From: Laccaria trichodermophora
Lineage: Eukaryota > Basidiomycota > Agaricomycetes > Agaricales > Hydnangiaceae
Direction: 5' to 3'
DNA: 64,000 nt
Assembly: GCA_018417955.1 (NCBI GenBank)
Contig: JACTVC010000001.1
Span: forward strand, 1,736,001-1,800,000
Of the stretch, positions 63,764 through 64,000 are shown one piece after another. Position 1 is the first letter of the stretch. Every line of letters starts with the position of its first letter. The translations under genes and the position numbers were made by a program. The notes under the pieces are model-generated. The model saw only the letters and a list, made by a program, of their open reading frames with translations. It made no database searches and was not told the origin of the DNA.

Positions 63764-64000
63764 ATGGGTCGTTATCATGTCTTCGTAGGAGATCTGAGCC
63801 CAGAGGTCAACGACGACATATTGGCAATGGCCTTTGATGCGTTTGGCACCGTGTTGGATGCCCGTGTCATGTGGGACAAGAACTCTGGAAAATTTCGCGG
63901 GGATGGCTTCCTTGCCTTCGTAGACAAGATGGACGCGGAGCAGACCATCGCGACCATGAATGGCAAAAGGCTGGGCTCTCGGGAAACGTGTCAATTGGAC
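63764..64000 (+). pseudogene. RNA-recognition motif of a PUB1/TIA1-like protein, partial
   Basis: The frame reads RYHVFVGDLSPEVNDDILAMAF, then ARVMWDKNSGKFRGDGFLAF and DKMDAEQTIATMNGKRLGS, an RRM with RNP2 (HVFVGDL) and a modified RNP1 (GDGFLAF, normally GYGFLAF). It best fits the second RRM of PUB1/TIA1-type poly(U)-binding proteins that act in mRNA stability. No first RRM is seen upstream, where ATG7-like sequence lies, and the last residues (ETCQLD) no longer fit, so this is probably a fragment; the window edge hides the rest. Confidence 0.6.

Overview
This is a transposon-packed stretch of a filamentous fungal genome, most likely an agaricomycete (mushroom-forming basidiomycete). The evidence is dense 45-70 bp spliceosomal introns, a chromodomain Ty3/gypsy element, a Tad-type LINE, a fragment of a Plavaka-type transposon gene, a membrane protein of a family common in mushroom genomes, and an unnamed multi-exon family with Zn2Cys6 or C2H2 DNA-binding ends. 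There are no operons and no rRNA genes. All family names come from reading motifs; no search was run.

Layout. The backbone is a tandem segmental duplication. Only the 3' flank of unit A is present (about 1350-2290). Unit B (2291-4026 continuing at 16632-21718) and unit C (54747-61130) each carry one intact 11- or 12-exon gene of the same family (17027-20144 and 57087-60172). A fourth copy of exon 1 lies at 62845-62900. Unit B is split by a 12.6 kb DNA transposon (4027-16631, TSD GTTTAC, terminal and subterminal inverted repeats). This transposon encodes an integrase-like transposase and a HECT-like protein, and it also holds pieces of other genes: a membrane protein, a Plavaka fragment and a leucyl-tRNA synthetase pseudogene.

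Between units B and C lies a nest of insertions. A 561 bp TIR element (21719-54746) is split by a LINE (22031-54485, 12 bp TSD, poly-A). The LINE ORF1 is split by a Ty3-like LTR element on the minus strand (25838-48013, TSD GATGT). That element is split twice: by a 4.1 kb fold-back palindrome (27109-31207, TA target) and by a complete chromovirus (35452-47151, TSD GGCAG). Each junction is supported by a target duplication or by an open reading frame that becomes continuous again across it. LTR divergence agrees with the order: about 13 differences in 364 bp for the outer element against about 5 in 450 bp for the inner one.

Reading the outer LTR element through both insertions gives one frame of about 1848 codons, interrupted only by TGA and TAG codons explainable by C-to-T change. 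It has Gag, a zinc knuckle and protease but no reverse transcriptase, RNase H or integrase, so it looks non-autonomous. The chromovirus has an intact Gag-Pol and a further large ORF (43919-46675) of unknown function. The right end of the window (63440-64000) holds pieces resembling ATG7 and a PUB1/TIA1-type RNA-binding protein.
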